A stretch of DNA of 64,000 nucleotides from Shewanella sp. 1CM18E (GCF_023161665.1 NZ_JALNTW010000004.1:211182-275181), one strand, 5' to 3'; counted from the first letter of the stretch, positions 27,107 to 36,607 are shown. The notes: generated from the letters alone by a model not told the origin. Translations and numbers: made by a program.

Positions 27107-27985
27107 TCACTCTATCGGCAGTAACTGCCCTTCTCTTGCTGGCACGATTAATACATTGCTGCGAGTACGACTCAAAATAGACTCGGCCATATTACCCACC
27201 ACATAAGCATAAACGCCCTGACGCTGCACCGCGCCAAGCACCAGATATTGCACTTTATGCTGGCAAGCTAACTGATACAAACACAAGTCGGGCTCGCCGA
27301 CCGTGATATGCACACAGTCATCAGTTAAGTTAAGCTCATCGAATAAAGGCTGATGCTTTTGCTTGGCTTCTCGCACCAATGCATGGGTATCGACAATTTC
27401 CATATCATGGATAACCTGCGGCAAGCGGATCACGTAGGCCAAATGCAATTGGCTACCTGTAGCCTGTGCCAGCGCGGTTGCTTGACGGATCACCGCTTGG
27501 TTAAGCTGTTGCTTTAAGGTTTTTTTACTGTCTAGATCCAGCGCCATCATCACGCTATTGCCTTTATGCATTGGGTTGTCGGTTAACAGCATGAGTGGCA
27601 CGCGAGTGTGGCGAATGAGACTCCAGTCGACAGGCAGATAATGGTCGGCGTGATGTACTGCCTTTACGATAAGATCAAAGCCATGGCGCTTTGAATGATG
27701 ACAGGCATGTTCAAATAAATCTTTACTCCACACGCTGTGGATAGGTGTGTCTTGCTCATCAATATCCTGCAGCATTTGCTCGATTTTAGCCTCACGCTGC
27801 TTCATCACATGCTTTTGAGCCACCGCGACAAACTTAGGATTGTAAAACTCGGCATCGCCAAAATATTCAAAACTATAGGCAAATACCTCGGCACGTTTAC
27901 CAAGTAACTTAGCTAATTCAACACCTTTTACCACGGCATTAATATGTGCTTCTTGCCGCTGCGAAATCACTAACACTTTACCCAT
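27107..27985 (-). CDS. UspE-like tandem universal stress protein
   Basis: This 292-residue cytoplasmic protein is made of two universal-stress-protein (USP) domains, roughly residues 1-140 and 145-290. The second ends with the family-like segment VLGAVQRQGVYAYVVGNMAESILSR. This resembles the UspE C-terminal domain more than the ATP-binding UspFG type. It is slightly shorter than E. coli UspE (316). It converges with the nap operon and stands alone. In E. coli, UspE affects adhesion and motility; whether it does so here is unknown. Confidence 0.8.
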   Translation of the reverse strand: MGKVLVISQRQEAHINAVVKGVELAKLLGKRAEVFAYSFEYFGDAEFYNPKFVAVAQKHVMKQREAKIEQMLQDIDEQDTPIHSVWSKDLFEHACHHSKRHGFDLIVKAVHHADHYLPVDWSLIRHTRVPLMLLTDNPMHKGNSVMMALDLDSKKTLKQQLNQAVIRQATALAQATGSQLHLAYVIRLPQVIHDMEIVDTHALVREAKQKHQPLFDELNLTDDCVHITVGEPDLCLYQLACQHKVQYLVLGAVQRQGVYAYVVGNMAESILSRTRSNVLIVPAREGQLLPIE

Positions 27986-28188
27986 GAAGTCACCTCTGCT
28001 GATTATCCTTATCCTAATTTTAGCTTAGCAAATCTTAGATATAGGTGGAGCAGATATGGCGTATTTAATGACCTAGATCAAGCCATTGCTTTGACTATTT
28101 CACTAAAGAAAATTAGCTAACTGGCTATTGCCATTAACAATAACTTAGGTAATGTAAAGGAACATCAATCGACAGAAGAAATGCCTAT

Positions 28189-28449
28189 ATGAAGTCAGGT
28201 AAGCACGATGCACAACTACTGAAACTCGCGATGGAAATTGGTGTTGGCTACGCCAAGAAAAGAGGCTTTGCCGATTTTGGCCAAGGGATCTCTCCCAAAG
28301 ACAAGGTCGAATGTATTTACCGCTTATTAGTGCAAGACAACCTTATTCAAGCACTTCCGAAAGACAAAGAAGACGGCCCGAATATGAAGCACAAATTAGT
28401 GTTATGGATAAGCCGCCAGTTACCAGCCGATCATCAACTACTCAATTAA
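28189..28449 (+). CDS. Small DUF5062-like protein
   Basis: This 86-residue soluble protein is rich in Lys and looks helical, beginning MKSGKHDAQLLKLAMEIG. It contains a segment with alternating hydrophobic residues (VECIYRLLVQDNLIQALPKDKED). It resembles DUF5062, a family I associate with Vibrio and Shewanella relatives and with no known function. It stands alone and ends three bases before the convergent LysR gene. No RNA-binding or catalytic motif is visible. Confidence 0.7.
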   Translation: MKSGKHDAQLLKLAMEIGVGYAKKRGFADFGQGISPKDKVECIYRLLVQDNLIQALPKDKEDGPNMKHKLVLWISRQLPADHQLLN

Positions 28450-28452
28450 CCC

Positions 28453-29370
28453 TCAAATAATTATTGCGTCAGTTAGCTTGGGAACCGCTGTTTTCCCAAG
28501 CTCCCTATCTAAAGGCACACAACTCGCTAATTGCTGCGTTAACCATAATGAAAAAGTCTGCTGCTCCACACTCACCGAATTCGCATCAGTTATAGCCACA
28601 TATTTATGACCAGATGGCACAAAGCCGAAAGGCGCAATAAGGTTACCTCGTCTTAAATCATCGATAATTAACGGGTACGAACCTAATGCTGCACCTAACC
28701 CATCAACTGCAGCCTGAAAACAAAAATAGAAATGCGCAAACGTCTGCTGCTCCATTTTATGACTTGGCTGCTCTGTCATAGTTTCTAACCAGCGTTCCCA
28801 TGCTTGAGATCTTGTCTGACTATGTAGCAGCTTCATTCTGGATAGATCTTTACTTATTGCTTGCCAATAATCGGGCGACATAACAGGACCAACCCACTCA
28901 TCGACTAATGATTGCTGTAGGTAATATTCGGGAATAATGAAATCATCGCGGCGAATCGCCATAGACAAGCCTGTGGCCCCTAGCGTAACAGGCCCACCAG
29001 CAGTTGAAAGCCTAACATCAATACCGGATTGTTCATTAAAAGCAGATAATCTAGGCATCAACCAACGCATGGTCAAAGTCGGTTCACAGCTCACCTCAAG
29101 ATAATGCTGATTTAACTGCTGAACACGTTTAACCCCAGAAGTTAACGTATCAAATGTTTGCTGAGTAACTTTTAGCAGCTCATGTCCCTCTTGCGTAAGA
29201 TGAACATTTCTTCCCTGTTTAAAAAATAGTGGCACGCCAAGATAAGTTTCCAATAACTTTATCTGTTTACTCACTGCGCCATGAGTAAGATGCAGCTTAT
29301 TTGCTGCTTCACTATAACTATTAGAACTAGCAGCAACATGAAAAGTATAAAATGATTTTAAATGTCTCAT
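28453..29370 (-). CDS. LysR-family regulator, divergent from a LysE-type exporter
   Basis: This 305-residue LysR-type regulator has an N-terminal winged helix (NSYSEAANKLHLTHGAVSKQIKLLETYLGVPLF) followed by a periplasmic-binding-like effector domain. The C-terminal half resembles the GcvA-like group (PVTLGATGLSMAIRRDD). It is divergent from the LysE-type exporter gene with a 98-bp shared gap. This is the classic layout of a LysR protein controlling an amino-acid exporter, as ArgP/LysG does with LysE. The effector is unknown. Confidence 0.9.
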   Translation of the reverse strand: MRHLKSFYTFHVAASSNSYSEAANKLHLTHGAVSKQIKLLETYLGVPLFFKQGRNVHLTQEGHELLKVTQQTFDTLTSGVKRVQQLNQHYLEVSCEPTLTMRWLMPRLSAFNEQSGIDVRLSTAGGPVTLGATGLSMAIRRDDFIIPEYYLQQSLVDEWVGPVMSPDYWQAISKDLSRMKLLHSQTRSQAWERWLETMTEQPSHKMEQQTFAHFYFCFQAAVDGLGAALGSYPLIIDDLRRGNLIAPFGFVPSGHKYVAITDANSVSVEQQTFSLWLTQQLASCVPLDRELGKTAVPKLTDAIII

Positions 29371-29468
29371 CTGTGAATTTAACTCACAATTAGGTGAAGT
29401 TATTTCGATTATAACCAGCTATAAAGCCTCCTACAATGCCGCCTTAATTATCGAATTTAGGAGGTGTT

Positions 29469-30077
29469 GTGGAAATTCTCAGTCTAGCTATTTTAGGGTT
29501 TATTATTGTTATTAGTCCTGGGGCTGACTTTGTATTAGTGCTTAAAAATAGTATTAATAGAAGTCGTAAAGCCGGATGCTATACCGCAATAGGCATTAGC
29601 CTAGCGATTAGTGTTCATATTGGTTATTCATTACTGGGGATTGGTTACCTAGTCTCACATAATCAGTGGCTATTTAATCTAATCCGATATGCTGGCGCTC
29701 TATACCTAATCTATTTAGGAATAAAAGGCTTGCTCGCTAAACATCAAAACCTTAGTGTCCAAACGGATTCGGAGACATCTGCTAATCATTTTAGCTACTT
29801 ACTAGAAGGGTTCTTATGTAATGTATTGAATCCAAAAACCATGTTGTTTTTCTTGAGTATTTTTAGTCAAGTAATGACTTTAGATAGCAATAATGAAGTG
29901 GCGTTACTTTATGGCGTGTACATCATGCTATTACACTTGCTTTGGTTCATTCTGGTGGCACTGCTATTCACTTCAAAGCCGCTACAAAGCGTATTAATGA
30001 GAGCGCAACGCAAACTTAATCAACTCTGTGGGGTTGCGCTTATCGGTTTTGGAGTCGCTTTAATATCTAATGACTAA
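29469..30077 (+). CDS. LysE/RhtB-family amino-acid or metabolite exporter
   Basis: This 202-residue inner-membrane exporter has about six membrane segments. It begins with the LysE/RhtB pattern IISPGADFVLVLKNSINRSRKAGCYTAIG in which G/D residues are conserved. A central LYLIYLGIKGLLA and NVLNPKTMLFFLS complete the family signature. The start is GTG, supported by a perfect AGGAGG six bases upstream. The divergent LysR gene is the likely regulator. The substrate could be a neutral or basic amino acid but cannot be told from the sequence. Confidence 0.9.
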   Translation: MEILSLAILGFIIVISPGADFVLVLKNSINRSRKAGCYTAIGISLAISVHIGYSLLGIGYLVSHNQWLFNLIRYAGALYLIYLGIKGLLAKHQNLSVQTDSETSANHFSYLLEGFLCNVLNPKTMLFFLSIFSQVMTLDSNNEVALLYGVYIMLLHLLWFILVALLFTSKPLQSVLMRAQRKLNQLCGVALIGFGVALISND

Positions 30078-30105
30078 CCATAGGGTTTACGCCAATTAGA
30101 AACCT

Positions 30106-30130
30106 AAGTGGGAAATTAACTTTCCCACTT
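30106..30130. terminator. Stem-loop between the exporter gene and the pilus operon
   Basis: The perfect 10-bp stem AAGTGGGAAA/TTTCCCACTT with a TTAAC loop lies between two converging transcription units. No long T-tract follows on either strand, so the terminator call is moderate. Confidence 0.6.
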
Positions 30131-30185
30131 CTGTAACCCAATATTAAGGCTAATTAAAACATCATATCAGCAACGATTGTGGGAG

Positions 30186-31058
30186 TTAGCTACTATAAAG
30201 ATTAATACCAGTGCTGGTTGCAACAATACAATCCAAACCACTTTGCTTCATGCTAGTACATGCTGACAATGCTTGTTGACGCTGGGTAAACTCGCCAACT
30301 TTAATTCGGTAATATGTTTTTCCGTTAACTAAAACGCGCTCATACCTCGGCACATAACGAGCTAACTGAGTGCCAAAACGACTATTTAACTCAAACCAAG
30401 TAGGCTCGATACGAGAGAATTTATCCACTGATGATAACTGCAATGCAAAACCACTTTTCTTCCCAGCGGTTTTAGCTTCTGCTTGCGTCTTATTCGCATA
30501 GTTCAAAACCTTTGGATTAGACTCGATAGGTTGTTCAGGCCCACCCGGATACGCTGAAGCGTAACTTCTAATAGCTAAAGGTTCTGGCACATTAACCTTG
30601 GTTTTCGAGCTCTCAGGTGCAACCATTTGCTCAACCTGTACTTCGTCAACTTTATTGTCACTGCCTTGGCTCGAAATTTGGTGTTTAACCTCCATCGTTG
30701 AACTTGCTACTGCTATTGAATCTGACGAAACGGACGTTGGCATTTGTTTAGTCGCTTTAGGCGTTATTGGAGCTGGTCTAGCTGGTGATTGGTTTCCTGC
30801 CGCCAACATAGTGAGTTGCTCAACCAATAACTTCAAGTCGCCCTCAATAACAATCAAACGGGATAGACCAGCCTTCATTTGATGCCACTCAGCAAGCTCT
30901 TGCTCTAATTGTTCTATTTTGTCTTTTAGTTGTTTTTGCTCTGCAACACGTTGCTTTTCAAGCGCGATATCAGCCTGATTAGCACAGCCCGTTAAGCTCA
31001 TTATGGCAACAAGCAAAGCCGCTGCTATAAAGCGAGCTCGATAGTTCACTAGATTCAT
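30186..31058 (-). CDS. Lipoprotein with coiled coil and SPOR-like C-terminus
   Basis: Last gene of the pilus operon, about 290 residues. It has a lipoprotein signal ending in LTGC, a coiled coil (about residues 30-90), a low-complexity linker (about 90-200) and a C-terminal SPOR-like module from about 215 (FALQLSSVDKFSR...YYRIKVGEFTQRQQAL). The module ends with a Cys pair spaced C-x9-C. SPOR domains bind denuded peptidoglycan, so this may tie the pilus base to the wall. Its coiled coil (ELAEWHQMKAGLSRLI) is recognisably similar to that of the first gene of the operon. GTG or ATG starts up to 31076 are possible. The SPOR assignment is by pattern only. Confidence 0.75.
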   Translation of the reverse strand: MNLVNYRARFIAAALLVAIMSLTGCANQADIALEKQRVAEQKQLKDKIEQLEQELAEWHQMKAGLSRLIVIEGDLKLLVEQLTMLAAGNQSPARPAPITPKATKQMPTSVSSDSIAVASSTMEVKHQISSQGSDNKVDEVQVEQMVAPESSKTKVNVPEPLAIRSYASAYPGGPEQPIESNPKVLNYANKTQAEAKTAGKKSGFALQLSSVDKFSRIEPTWFELNSRFGTQLARYVPRYERVLVNGKTYYRIKVGEFTQRQQALSACTSMKQSGLDCIVATSTGINLYSS

Positions 31059-31127
31059 TTTAAAACTCATTTCCACAAGACTGTCTCTGAAAAGTAATAT
31101 GATTTAAATAGAAAAAGCCTAAATTTA

Positions 31128-34100
31128 TTATGATTCAAATTCGAACTCAAAAGGCTCGACACTGCACTTTAGACCTTGTTTTGTAATTTGAGAGCAACCG
31201 TTTTCAGCTTGTTGTTTACGAGCCAAAAAGGCTACATTTAACGCATAACGCTTAGTTTTTTTATCTTCGATATAAAACACTTGCTGGCTCATGGCATCAT
31301 CATAATTGTGCTTAACTAACTGCCAATAGGTTTTTAGCATTGCCAGTGAGTTAAATTTACCTAGGTTCATTACATAGCCTTTGGTCATCATGATCTCTGC
31401 AAACGTAAAGTCAGCACCATTCATTACATCACCATTATTTTGCAAGGTAATCGCCATTTGTGACTCACCACGTAACTTCTTACGTTCAAGGTAGTTTGTA
31501 TCAATAGATAACTGGTAATCACCCGGAATTAAATCGGTAAACAGGTAATATCCATCAAACTCTGTTTCTGTAGTGGCGACAATATCACCTGCCGCATTGA
31601 CTAAGTTGACTGTGGCATAAGGTGCGATAGATTCAGTACCATCGACTTCGCGCACATACACAGTACCTTCAACTTCTGCTGCGTTAACGACAGGAAAATC
31701 TAAAGTCTGTATATGACCACGCCTTGGGGTGATAGAGACCCCTGGAATAGCGGGAATTAAGAAAGGATCACCTAAGCTTTTTTGATCAAGCACAATATCG
31801 GTTTTCTTCTGACTAGACATTGAGGTTAACATCGCCACGCCATCTTGATTACTAGTGCCATAGCGGTACTGTTGCACACCTTTGACTCTTGCGCCTTCAA
31901 TTACAGCCTCACCAGCATCAAACCGTCCATTAAGGTTGTCATCCTCAAACACTCGCACCATTAAGGCTCCCGCACCAGATAAGCTACGCGATGACATAAA
32001 CACTTGCTCAGTTTGCGGCTCATAACCAAAGCTAAAGCGGCCATACAAACCTAATGACCAGTCGCCAGTATTATCATAAGAAACAGTAGAATTAAGACTA
32101 AATGCATTATGCTGCCAGCTTAAGCTAGCACTACTACTTAACAGATCAGTTATAGGGTAGTAATCAAGCTCAAGTTCAGATTGTAGATGAGTGTTAATTG
32201 GGATGGAGAACTCAGTAGAGAATCTAGAAATTTCAGCTTCTGGCTGAATAAAATAATCTAATTTCACCCTGCTAAACGCCCACCCAAAACTCTTTTGCAG
32301 CTGCAATTGGCCTGTAAGCGAGTCATCTAAAGCTGCGTCATTAGAAGAGTGCCCAGTATACCAAGTTAATTGGTTATTAATGTTTGCCCAACCAGTACTT
32401 ATCGCGAGCAAGTTGCCGAACTCATCGTGCTTTGCGCCATTACTCGTTTGAGTTTGTCGCCAATGATTTCGATAATTTAAACGATAGGGAGAGCCTTGAA
32501 AAATATATCCACTGTGGTCAAAATTATATTCTGTATGTTGTTGCTGACTTAAATTTTCTAAGGTCTTTTCTGATACCTGATAACGCAAGCTTAAAGATTG
32601 GTTACCAATTTGGGTTCGCCCTGAAACAGCAAATGTGCTGTCTTGATGGTCTTTCATTTGATAATCAGCATCAACAAGAAAACGTTCAAACAGATTAAAA
32701 TTACCACCAATGGCATAAGTATCGACAGAAGTGCCCTGATCTGATAACTGCTCTTGCACACCTAAATTAATCGATGCCCAATCAGTTAAACCGCGCTCAT
32801 AGGTCGAGCTTAGCACCCAACCCGTTTCATTATCATCAGGTGTACTAGAGATACCAGATAAACCTTTACCAATTTCAGCAAGCGAAACACTATAGCTGCT
32901 CTCGTTAGCTTTGAGCTTATTACTATCAACATAAACTTGTTTAGTTTCGGTTTTAACCTGTCCTTGCGGGCCATAAGCGATCATCTCAAATTGGTTATCA
33001 CCATACAGCAATTCGATGTCGTTAAACTCATAGCGACCATTTTGCAAACTAAGCGCCTGCCTGATCAGTAAACCGTTTTGATATAGCTCTATATCCCAGC
33101 CAGGTTGAATATCACCACTGAGATTGATGGTTCTATTGTTGGCCGATACACCTGTTTTATCATTAGTTACTGAGACACCGCGACTTTGACCTAGCGTGCC
33201 ATCAACTCCAACGCTCACAGGAGTAATATCACCCAATCTAAATTCTGTCGCCTTTAATGGGCCTAGTAAGTCCCCAGCAGCCGATTCTTTTGATAAGGTT
33301 AAACGTAAGTCCGTCAATGCATCGTTACTATTGCCGCTGGCATAAAACTCACTACTTAAGAATGCGAAATCATGACCGCCAATTATCGAGTAACTTTGAT
33401 AATTGTTGTGTTCTGTCACTGCAGCGTTAACCTGCACATCGACTAAAGGAGAGGATATCGCTTGATAATTAGATTCTTTCCAAGGCAACACAGCCTCTCT
33501 ATTGCGACTTACAGCTTGATTTAGTTGACGCTTTTTTCGCGCTAATCTTTGTTGTACAGGTAACGGCGAGGAGCTGCTAATTTCTACCTTTAAATCTGAA
33601 AAACTATAGTCAAAAGTGATACCAAACCACTTTTCAATCTCATCGCCGGCAATATAAATATCATCAGCCATAAGGGTGTAATGACTAGGTTCTAATTCGA
33701 AATCCTGCTGATTAACCGAGACATTAACGACTTCCTCTCCCGCTTCAGGTAGGCGCATTAAAAATTGACGAGTCTCATCTAAATACCAGCCTTTAACTAT
33801 GCGATTGTCAAAGTCGCCTTCAATTGGAAAATCAATTAACTCAAATAGCCCTATTAAACTAAATTGCGCATTTTGCTTGCTTTTAATAGCAAACACATCT
33901 GACAAATAATGATTATCGACATAAAGAGATAGCAGTAATTCCTCCCCTTCGGGAATACCCAACTGCTCGCCGGAGAGTTCAGCGTTTACACTCGTGACAT
34001 CAGTTGTAGATGCTAAAACTGCAGCTTGAGATTGTAGCTCCTGCAGTGACAAACTGTAACTTTGCTTCAGCCTCGCTAAAGTGCGCGCAACGTCGGCATT

Positions 34101-34259
34101 ATTTAAACTTGCAAGCTGAACGTTTTGCTCTGATTGAATAGCTACAGGTAAGGCGTGTTGAGACGATATAAAAGCAATAAAAGCAGGCTGCGCACTTGCG
34201 GAGCCTGCATAACTGACAAGCAGAGATAAAAGTAATGCATAACTTAGGCGATAGCGCAC
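31128..34259 (-). CDS. TcfC-like outer-membrane usher with SPOR-like tail
   Basis: A 1043-residue usher of the alternative (class 5/CS1, TcfC-like) chaperone-usher type. It has a signal peptide and an N-terminal region of about 280 residues. A beta-barrel core follows, holding the usher-type segment GDIQPGWDIELYQNGLLI and the plug-like stretch RYEFNDIELLYGDNQFEMIAYG. After the barrel come Ig/carboxypeptidase-regulatory-like modules (VFEDDNLNGRFDAGE and FDGYYLFTDLIPGDYQLSID). The last about 83 residues (from 961) look like a SPOR module with C1022 and C1032 spaced C-x9-C. I know of no described usher with that tail. It exports and assembles the pilins encoded upstream. Confidence 0.88.
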   Translation of the reverse strand: MRYRLSYALLLSLLVSYAGSASAQPAFIAFISSQHALPVAIQSEQNVQLASLNNADVARTLARLKQSYSLSLQELQSQAAVLASTTDVTSVNAELSGEQLGIPEGEELLLSLYVDNHYLSDVFAIKSKQNAQFSLIGLFELIDFPIEGDFDNRIVKGWYLDETRQFLMRLPEAGEEVVNVSVNQQDFELEPSHYTLMADDIYIAGDEIEKWFGITFDYSFSDLKVEISSSSPLPVQQRLARKKRQLNQAVSRNREAVLPWKESNYQAISSPLVDVQVNAAVTEHNNYQSYSIIGGHDFAFLSSEFYASGNSNDALTDLRLTLSKESAAGDLLGPLKATEFRLGDITPVSVGVDGTLGQSRGVSVTNDKTGVSANNRTINLSGDIQPGWDIELYQNGLLIRQALSLQNGRYEFNDIELLYGDNQFEMIAYGPQGQVKTETKQVYVDSNKLKANESSYSVSLAEIGKGLSGISSTPDDNETGWVLSSTYERGLTDWASINLGVQEQLSDQGTSVDTYAIGGNFNLFERFLVDADYQMKDHQDSTFAVSGRTQIGNQSLSLRYQVSEKTLENLSQQQHTEYNFDHSGYIFQGSPYRLNYRNHWRQTQTSNGAKHDEFGNLLAISTGWANINNQLTWYTGHSSNDAALDDSLTGQLQLQKSFGWAFSRVKLDYFIQPEAEISRFSTEFSIPINTHLQSELELDYYPITDLLSSSASLSWQHNAFSLNSTVSYDNTGDWSLGLYGRFSFGYEPQTEQVFMSSRSLSGAGALMVRVFEDDNLNGRFDAGEAVIEGARVKGVQQYRYGTSNQDGVAMLTSMSSQKKTDIVLDQKSLGDPFLIPAIPGVSITPRRGHIQTLDFPVVNAAEVEGTVYVREVDGTESIAPYATVNLVNAAGDIVATTETEFDGYYLFTDLIPGDYQLSIDTNYLERKKLRGESQMAITLQNNGDVMNGADFTFAEIMMTKGYVMNLGKFNSLAMLKTYWQLVKHNYDDAMSQQVFYIEDKKTKRYALNVAFLARKQQAENGCSQITKQGLKCSVEPFEFEFES

Positions 34260-34328
34260 TACTTTCCCTTAAATTCGACTAACAACAAAGTATTCACCAA
34301 CTCTGGTCAACATCCACCACAAAAATAG

Positions 34329-35168
34329 CTAGTTGTTAGTAAATGCTTCTGCGGTTACAGCAAACTCTTTCTCTGCAAAAACTTGCCCGTTAAATTCTTG
34401 CTGCCCTTCATAAACAATACGCAGCTTGCCGTTAGACCGGGTGAAATCCTTTGCAATCCAAGCCATAGACTTAACAGCTTGATTGACCTCTGGATATATA
34501 TTGACGTTATTTAAGCGCGCAACAACTTGCTCAGCTCCTTGATCCCCTAACCAATACGCAACTAAATTCCCAGCTGTAGAATATTCACCTGTTCGAGTTA
34601 AATTAACGTTCAATACGGTTTTACCACTATGTTGATCAAAGCGTAATGCCTTTGACGTAATCTCAACTTTAGGGTTAGCTTTTCCTTGCCTAACGATTAC
34701 TGGCAGGCTGTAACTTAACAAAACGTCCAGATTAATCGACATTTCACCATCTGACTTTTTAGCTCGTTTTGGCGGTAACGCTTCTAGCTTTAAATGCGAA
34801 CGATACTCTCCATCAGCAAGATCTTTAGGGCGCCTTAGACCCAACCTAACTATCTGACGCTCATTAGGCTTCAAAGTCACCTGCCTCGGACTAAAGCGCA
34901 GCATTTTGCTAGCTGAGGGATAGCCAATTGCCTCTTCTGCTGTTAGGTCTTTATAGCCACCACTTGGTAAAGCTAACTTTTCTTGCCACGCAAGACGGTA
35001 TGTTTTGACTTCAGAGCTGCTATTTATAAGTACAATCTCATGGGATCTTTCGCGTCCCTCAAAAGCAACCCGGATAGGAGACACCAATAAGCTAGCTTGA
35101 GCTGAATTGATAAATGAAAATAAGCATATTGACACAAAAAATGTAGCTTTTAATAAGCGCTTAAACAT
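34329..35168 (-). CDS. Periplasmic pilus chaperone (PapD-like fold)
   Basis: This 279-residue exported chaperone holds pilin subunits and delivers them to the usher. It has a signal peptide (FFVSICLFSFINSAQA), a first Ig-like domain with the chaperone pattern SPIRVAFEGRERSHEIVLINSS and FSPRQVTLKPNERQIVRLGLRRPKDLADGEYRSHL, and a second domain to the end. It has the basic cleft-like RLGLRR segment typical of the group. It lies between the minor pilin gene and the usher gene on the same strand. The length fits the alternative chaperone family rather than classic FimC/PapD. Confidence 0.88.
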   Translation of the reverse strand: MFKRLLKATFFVSICLFSFINSAQASLLVSPIRVAFEGRERSHEIVLINSSSEVKTYRLAWQEKLALPSGGYKDLTAEEAIGYPSASKMLRFSPRQVTLKPNERQIVRLGLRRPKDLADGEYRSHLKLEALPPKRAKKSDGEMSINLDVLLSYSLPVIVRQGKANPKVEITSKALRFDQHSGKTVLNVNLTRTGEYSTAGNLVAYWLGDQGAEQVVARLNNVNIYPEVNQAVKSMAWIAKDFTRSNGKLRIVYEGQQEFNGQVFAEKEFAVTAEAFTNN

Positions 35169-35260
35169 AGAAAATACTCAAAACAAATGGAATACAGTTC
35201 GCTCTATTGTGGGTCTAGGCCCTATAAAATTACAGAGTTACTCTGTAGTTGTTAATTGAA

Positions 35261-35710
35261 CTAATAACTAATATCTAAATAAAAAACGGCTTGGTAGGAA
35301 GTATTTAAATAATGCTTACCATTACCTGAAGTCATCAATTTGCCACCCATTTGAGTGATAGCCATACCAGCACTATCTGTACGAATATTCGGCTCAATAT
35401 AGATCTCACTTAAGGTGAATTGTTCAGTATCTCCTGATGCAACAGTCGTTATAACAGGCAACATTGGAGTAATTGAAAGATCGACATAAGGTGGGTAATC
35501 AGTAATGACCATTTCAGCTGCTTGCCCGGGTTTAATGATCAGCAGTTGCCCTGAAGAAGTGCTATGGCCAAAGGTAGGCACTACCACACTACTTTGAATG
35601 CTGTTATCACGTATCACTATAGTGCCAAACGATAGCGGCTGTTCAAAATACACATCTGCACTTACGTCAAAAATGGCCGTTGTTAAAACCAAAAATAAAA
35701 TAGATTTCAA
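35261..35710 (-). CDS. DUF4402-type minor pilin or tip subunit
   Basis: This 149-residue exported subunit has a signal peptide ending FDVSA and a beta-rich body. It shares with the major pilin the N-terminal pattern QPLSFGTIVI (major: KPLNFGEITAV) and the alternating C-terminus SYQAVFYLDISY (major: EFTGTFPITVSY). That places both in the DUF4402 group of pilus subunits. The shorter length and its position after a strong intercistronic hairpin suggest a lower-abundance initiator or tip subunit. Which it is cannot be read from the sequence. Confidence 0.8.
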   Translation of the reverse strand: MKSILFLVLTTAIFDVSADVYFEQPLSFGTIVIRDNSIQSSVVVPTFGHSTSSGQLLIIKPGQAAEMVITDYPPYVDLSITPMLPVITTVASGDTEQFTLSEIYIEPNIRTDSAGMAITQMGGKLMTSGNGKHYLNTSYQAVFYLDISY

Positions 35711-35727
35711 AGTTAGCCTTTTATATA

Positions 35728-35755
35728 AGGTGGCGAAACATATGTTTCGCCACCT
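35728..35755. promoter_or_regulatory. Perfect 28-bp palindrome between the two pilin genes
   Basis: AGGTGGCGAAACAT and its exact reverse complement ATGTTTCGCCACCT are directly adjacent, 14 bp after the major pilin stop and 17 bp before the minor pilin start. Placed here it would form a very stable mRNA hairpin that can protect the pilin message or partly terminate, raising pilin over downstream products. A DNA-binding dimer site is possible but less likely inside an operon. Confidence 0.75.
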
Positions 35756-35769
35756 AAGTCTATTTTTAC

Positions 35770-36399
35770 TTAGTAGCTAACAGTAATAGGAAAAGTGCCT
35801 GTAAACTCACCATCTTGATACTGTCTATCAATAACATTGGTATCAGCAACATACACATCTGTCGTTAACGTGCCACCAAAGTTAAAGCTCGCATTACCTT
35901 GACCGTCTGCAGTCAACTTTTTATCTGCAGCATAAAGAGAGCCGTCATTATCGCCAGATGTGATGTATGCAGTAATAGCGCTTAATACAAACTTAGGTGA
36001 TCCTGGAGGTGCTGAAGCAGCTACAACATTGGTTGGAGTTGTCGGTAAAGTCACGCTTAACTCTGAATATGGTGCAACACCAGCAACGGTAACTTCACCT
36101 GGTTCACCCGGTACTAATAATCTAATAGTTGCTGCATTCAAAGCACCATTAACCACAGTTGCCTGCTCAGTTGGGTTTGGCGACATTGTAATACTAGCAC
36201 TTACGCCATCAGCATCTGCTAGGTCGACTACTGCAGTGATTTCACCAAAGTTTAATGGCTTAGCCACAACCATTTCAAAAGCATTTTTAACAGTAACAGA
36301 TGCTGTAGCATTCTCTGTTTCAGCAGCCATAACTGGTGCAGATGCAACCATAACTAATGCTAAGCCAACAGCTTTTGCCACCATAGAAATATTTTTCAT
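35770..36399 (-). CDS. DUF4402 major pilin
   Basis: This 209-residue exported pilin has a clean signal peptide (LALVMVASAPVMA), then a body with KPLNFGEITAV near the mature N-terminus and a C-terminal strand GEFTGTFPITVSY. That strand is of the kind exchanged between subunits by donor-strand complementation. It contains no Cys. It is rich in Ala, Thr and Val. Its position just before a strong palindromic hairpin in the operon fits the most abundant subunit. The DUF4402 assignment is from pattern recall, not a search. Confidence 0.85.
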   Translation of the reverse strand: MKNISMVAKAVGLALVMVASAPVMAAETENATASVTVKNAFEMVVAKPLNFGEITAVVDLADADGVSASITMSPNPTEQATVVNGALNAATIRLLVPGEPGEVTVAGVAPYSELSVTLPTTPTNVVAASAPPGSPKFVLSAITAYITSGDNDGSLYAADKKLTADGQGNASFNFGGTLTTDVYVADTNVIDRQYQDGEFTGTFPITVSY

Positions 36400-36607
36400 T
36401 TAAAACTCCATTTTACACATTATTGTATTTAATAAATAACGCCAAGACACACTTTGACTAAATAAAAACCAAAGGTGACAACAAACCAAGTTAAACTCAG
36501 GCTAAAAATAGAAAAGATAAAGCTAGATAACTAATCGGCATTATAAAATTTAACTTTAATTAAATTTACAACAAAGTTCTTTTTCCATAATACTTCATAA
36601 AATCCTT

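Noticed and set aside
35960-36403. A 147-codon frame antisense to the major pilin gene
   Set aside because: It mirrors the pilin reading frame, has no ribosome site and no known family. The pilin on the other strand has a clear signal peptide and domain.
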